Below the pieces are notes generated by a model. That model worked only from the letters and a program-made list of their open reading frames with translations, did no database searches and was not told the origin of the DNA. A stretch of DNA of 64,000 bases from an uncultured Clostridia bacterium (GTDB lineage Bacteria; Bacillota; Clostridia; TANB77; CAG-508): the NCBI GenBank assembly GCA_934130285.1, contig CAKOXT010000001.1, positions 372,001 through 436,000 on the forward strand, written 5' to 3'. The first letter of the stretch is position 1; each line of letters begins with the position of its first letter. Shown in pieces: positions 62,134 to 64,000 of the stretch. The translations under genes and the position numbers were made by a program.

Positions 62134-62727
62134 TTAGACTGCTGCTCTTGTTCTAATTATTGTTATTGGTGTATTTACTTGTGGTGCTTCTAAACATCTT
62201 ATTCTGTTTTTGTATTCTTTTAATTTTCCTTTATATATTAATTTTGAATTTCTTATTTGTTTGAAATCTTCTGGTTTTATTACTTCTGGTAAATAATTTA
62301 ATTCTAGATTTCCTGTATTTAATGCATATCTTACAAATTCTGCACAATATAATGCTTTTTTCCTTTTTATCTGCTTATTAAACATTACGCAAAAAACTCC
62401 AATAAAATTGAATTTGTATTCTTTTCTTTTTTGGTACATTGTTCTAACTGCTGTTTGCATTGATTTATATTGTTCATCTGTAATTATTACCTCGTATACA
62501 GATGTTGTTGTATTTTTGAATCTTTTAAATGTTCCTTTATCAAGATATTCTCTAACGAACCCACCAATAAAAGCATTATATGTATATAATCTTCCAAATG
62601 AATACATCTCATTTAAATCTTCATCAAAAGCTAAAGAAACATGTGAATAATCGTTTTTAGTGTATAATTTTATTAGGTTAGATAATAATGTTCCTGTATG
62701 TGTAAGCACGATGTATATTTTTTGCAT
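62134..62727 (-). CDS. Permuted NlpC/P60 (YiiX-like) cysteine hydrolase
   Basis: 197 residues. The catalytic His is in YSHVSLAFDEDLN near the N-terminus and the nucleophile Cys in ALYCAEFVRYAL near residue 130, the order of the circularly permuted NlpC/P60 superfamily. No signal peptide, so perhaps cytosolic or released differently. Members act on cell-wall peptides or lipid-like amide bonds. Assignment by motif only. Confidence 0.82.
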   Translation of the reverse strand: MQKIYIVLTHTGTLLSNLIKLYTKNDYSHVSLAFDEDLNEMYSFGRLYTYNAFIGGFVREYLDKGTFKRFKNTTTSVYEVIITDEQYKSMQTAVRTMYQKRKEYKFNFIGVFCVMFNKQIKRKKALYCAEFVRYALNTGNLELNYLPEVIKPEDFKQIRNSKLIYKGKLKEYKNRIRCLEAPQVNTPITIIRTRAAV

Positions 62728-62795
62728 ACGTATCCCCTTTCAATTCTTCCAGATTTAATTATAACTTTTATCTTTATTGTTGTAAATATTATTTA

Positions 62796-63848
62796 TTAAA
62801 TTCTAATTTTCTGTCCCACAAATATTAAATTAGGATTTGCTATATTATTTAATTTAACAATGCTTTCTACTGTTGTATCGAATCTAATTGCCAATTGAGA
62901 AAGTGTATCTCCTGATTTTACTGTATAAAAATCTTTACCTAATGCTGATACATGTTCAAAATTTGTATTAGTTAATATTGTTAAATTTTCTCCTGGATAA
63001 ATCAAATTTGGATCTTTAATATCATTTATTTGAACAATTTCTGATATTGTTACATTATATATTTTTGATATTTTCCATAAAGTATCTCCTTTTTTTACTG
63101 TATATTTTATTTCTTCTGATGGATTTGATTCTTTTCTTTTTTCTATTTTTCTTATTTTTTCACTATTATCTAATAAAATATCACTAGTAAATAAATCACG
63201 ATCTACGTAATCTGATATTCCACCTATTTTTCCTATATCTGAATATTGCTGACCTTGCCAATTCTCCCATGCTAATTGAGTTAGTTCCATTTCTTTGTAA
63301 TTTCCATAAAAAGCTACCCAAAGTGGATATTCTTCTGCTAATGTAAATGTATTTTTAGCATTGTATAAATCACTATATATAATTACATCTTTTTCTGTTA
63401 GTTCTTTAATTTTTTCAGCAAAAGCTCGTGTTATGTCATTTATATTTTCTTTTGACAATTCTCCGAAATCTTCAAAGTCTATTGCTAATTTACAATCAAT
63501 CTGTTTTTCTGAAATGATTGATGAAAAGAACTCTGCTTCTCTCTCCGCTTCTGTTATACTTCTTGCAGTCAGATAATGATAAACTCCTACTTTTAAGCCA
63601 TTCAATTTAGCGTTTTCATAATTTATTTCAAAATATGGATCTTTATAATTTTGACCTTGTGATGCCTTTATATATACGATTTCAATTCCGTCATTTTTTA
63701 CTTGATTGTAATCTATGTATCCCTGCCAACTACTTACATCTATCCCTTCAAGTAAATCTTCAGAACTTGGTGATAGTGCATAGCAATTTGTTGCCATAAT
63801 AAACAATATAACTATTTCAAGAACAAAAAAATTTCTTACTTTTTTCAT
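62796..63848 (-). CDS. GH25 lysozyme with two C-terminal LysM domains
   Basis: 350 residues from ATG 63848 (MKKVRNFF), after GGAGG; the in-frame TTG at 63866 overlaps the site. Signal peptide about 1-25; GH25 muramidase domain about 30-215 (GIDVSSWQGYIDY, catalytic pair in LAIDFEDFGE); then LysM repeats at about 250-295 (YTVKKGDTLWKISKIYN) and 305-350 (YTVKSGDTLSQLAIRFD). Secreted cell-wall hydrolase anchored to peptidoglycan through LysM. Confidence 0.95.
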   Translation of the reverse strand: MKKVRNFFVLEIVILFIMATNCYALSPSSEDLLEGIDVSSWQGYIDYNQVKNDGIEIVYIKASQGQNYKDPYFEINYENAKLNGLKVGVYHYLTARSITEAEREAEFFSSIISEKQIDCKLAIDFEDFGELSKENINDITRAFAEKIKELTEKDVIIYSDLYNAKNTFTLAEEYPLWVAFYGNYKEMELTQLAWENWQGQQYSDIGKIGGISDYVDRDLFTSDILLDNSEKIRKIEKRKESNPSEEIKYTVKKGDTLWKISKIYNVTISEIVQINDIKDPNLIYPGENLTILTNTNFEHVSALGKDFYTVKSGDTLSQLAIRFDTTVESIVKLNNIANPNLIFVGQKIRI

Positions 63849-63912
63849 ATTGTCCCTCCGTTTCAAATTTTAATTCTGTATATTATATGAAAATAAGTAA
63901 GAAAATTTACTT

Positions 63913-64000
63913 TTATTTATTATAAATTATTTCTCTAGCTTTCATTAAGTTTCCTAATACTTGATTTTTCAAATTCTTTTTTAAATCGTATTCCTCAAAA
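63913..64000 (-). CDS. Partial protein, C-terminal end only
   Basis: The last 28 codons of a minus-strand gene enter from the right edge, ending KAREIIYNK. The start is outside the window. Too little to identify; transcribed in the same direction as the lysozyme gene, 65 bases upstream of its start. Confidence 0.5.
   Translation of the reverse strand, partial: FEEYDLKKNLKNQVLGNLMKAREIIYNK

Noticed and set aside
1..64000. CRISPR array, tRNA or rRNA genes, IS elements
   Set aside because: No regularly spaced repeats, cloverleaf T-loops (GGTTCGAATCC) or transposase-like proteins were found by reading; subtle cases could have been missed.

Overview
The window is AT-rich throughout (estimated by eye at under about 32% G+C), tightly packed, and nearly every gene has a strong GGAGG-type ribosome binding site. 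Together with T-box and manganese-type riboswitch leaders, ECF sigma/anti-sigma pairs, a sporulation-type sigma factor and a Spo0A-like DNA-binding domain, this points to the Clostridia (Bacillota), probably a gut-type lineage. No rRNA, tRNA, CRISPR array, insertion sequence or intact prophage was seen. It reads as ordinary chromosome with several accessory patches.

Layout. 1-6.3 kb (minus): an operon for queuosine tRNA modification (queA, tgt) with rnhA, coaE, a membrane-anchored zinc-peptidase-like protein, an unknown protein and a partial membrane protein. 6.4-9.3 kb: tmcAL (plus) converging on an RluA-type pseudouridine synthase (minus), with a structured repeat between them. 9.3-10.3 kb: about 1 kb without a convincing gene. 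10.3-16.9 kb: an ECF sigma/membrane anti-sigma pair, an 849-residue unknown protein, and thrS behind a T-box. 17-20 kb: an RsuA-type pseudouridine synthase, a sporulation-type sigma factor with an extra C-terminal domain, a divergent Spo0A-like protein, and a secreted protein bracketed by a 12-bp inverted repeat. 20-30.6 kb: a second ECF pair, a ZIP transporter, mutL, a TetR-controlled ABC exporter, and a fusion of a Clp-type AAA+ module to an FtsH-type M41 peptidase. 30.7-38.6 kb: a beta-helix surface protein, a two-component system, a MATE-kinase fusion with an attenuator-like leader, metK and a thioesterase. 38.8-46.3 kb: a HipA-like kinase, a flavodoxin-fold reductase, two phage-flavoured small genes, and a four-gene lipid/glycolipid operon that includes a GT8-acyltransferase fusion. 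46.4-58.4 kb: a P-type ATPase behind a yybP-ykoY riboswitch, a phosphodiesterase, an alpha/beta hydrolase, a third ECF pair whose sigma gene is frameshifted, and an MMPL/YhgE-like export pair with a divergent TetR regulator. 58.4-64 kb: two low-complexity surface proteins, smpB, a second copy of the structured repeat, fba, two very small genes, a permuted NlpC/P60 protein and a LysM lysozyme.

The most unusual things are: (1) a two-copy structured element (7637-7796 and 60364-60527) whose roughly 110-nt core is conserved while its outer 25-30 bp arms differ completely between copies yet are self-complementary in each; both copies lie between convergent genes; (2) the soluble Hsp100-M41 fusion; (3) the sporulation-sigma/Spo0A-like divergent pair with an adjacent inverted-repeat-flanked gene; (4) an ECF sigma frameshift that would join it in frame to its membrane partner; (5) the GT8-PlsC operon; (6) the MATE-kinase leader. 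Gene functions are assigned from remembered family motifs, and no database search was run.
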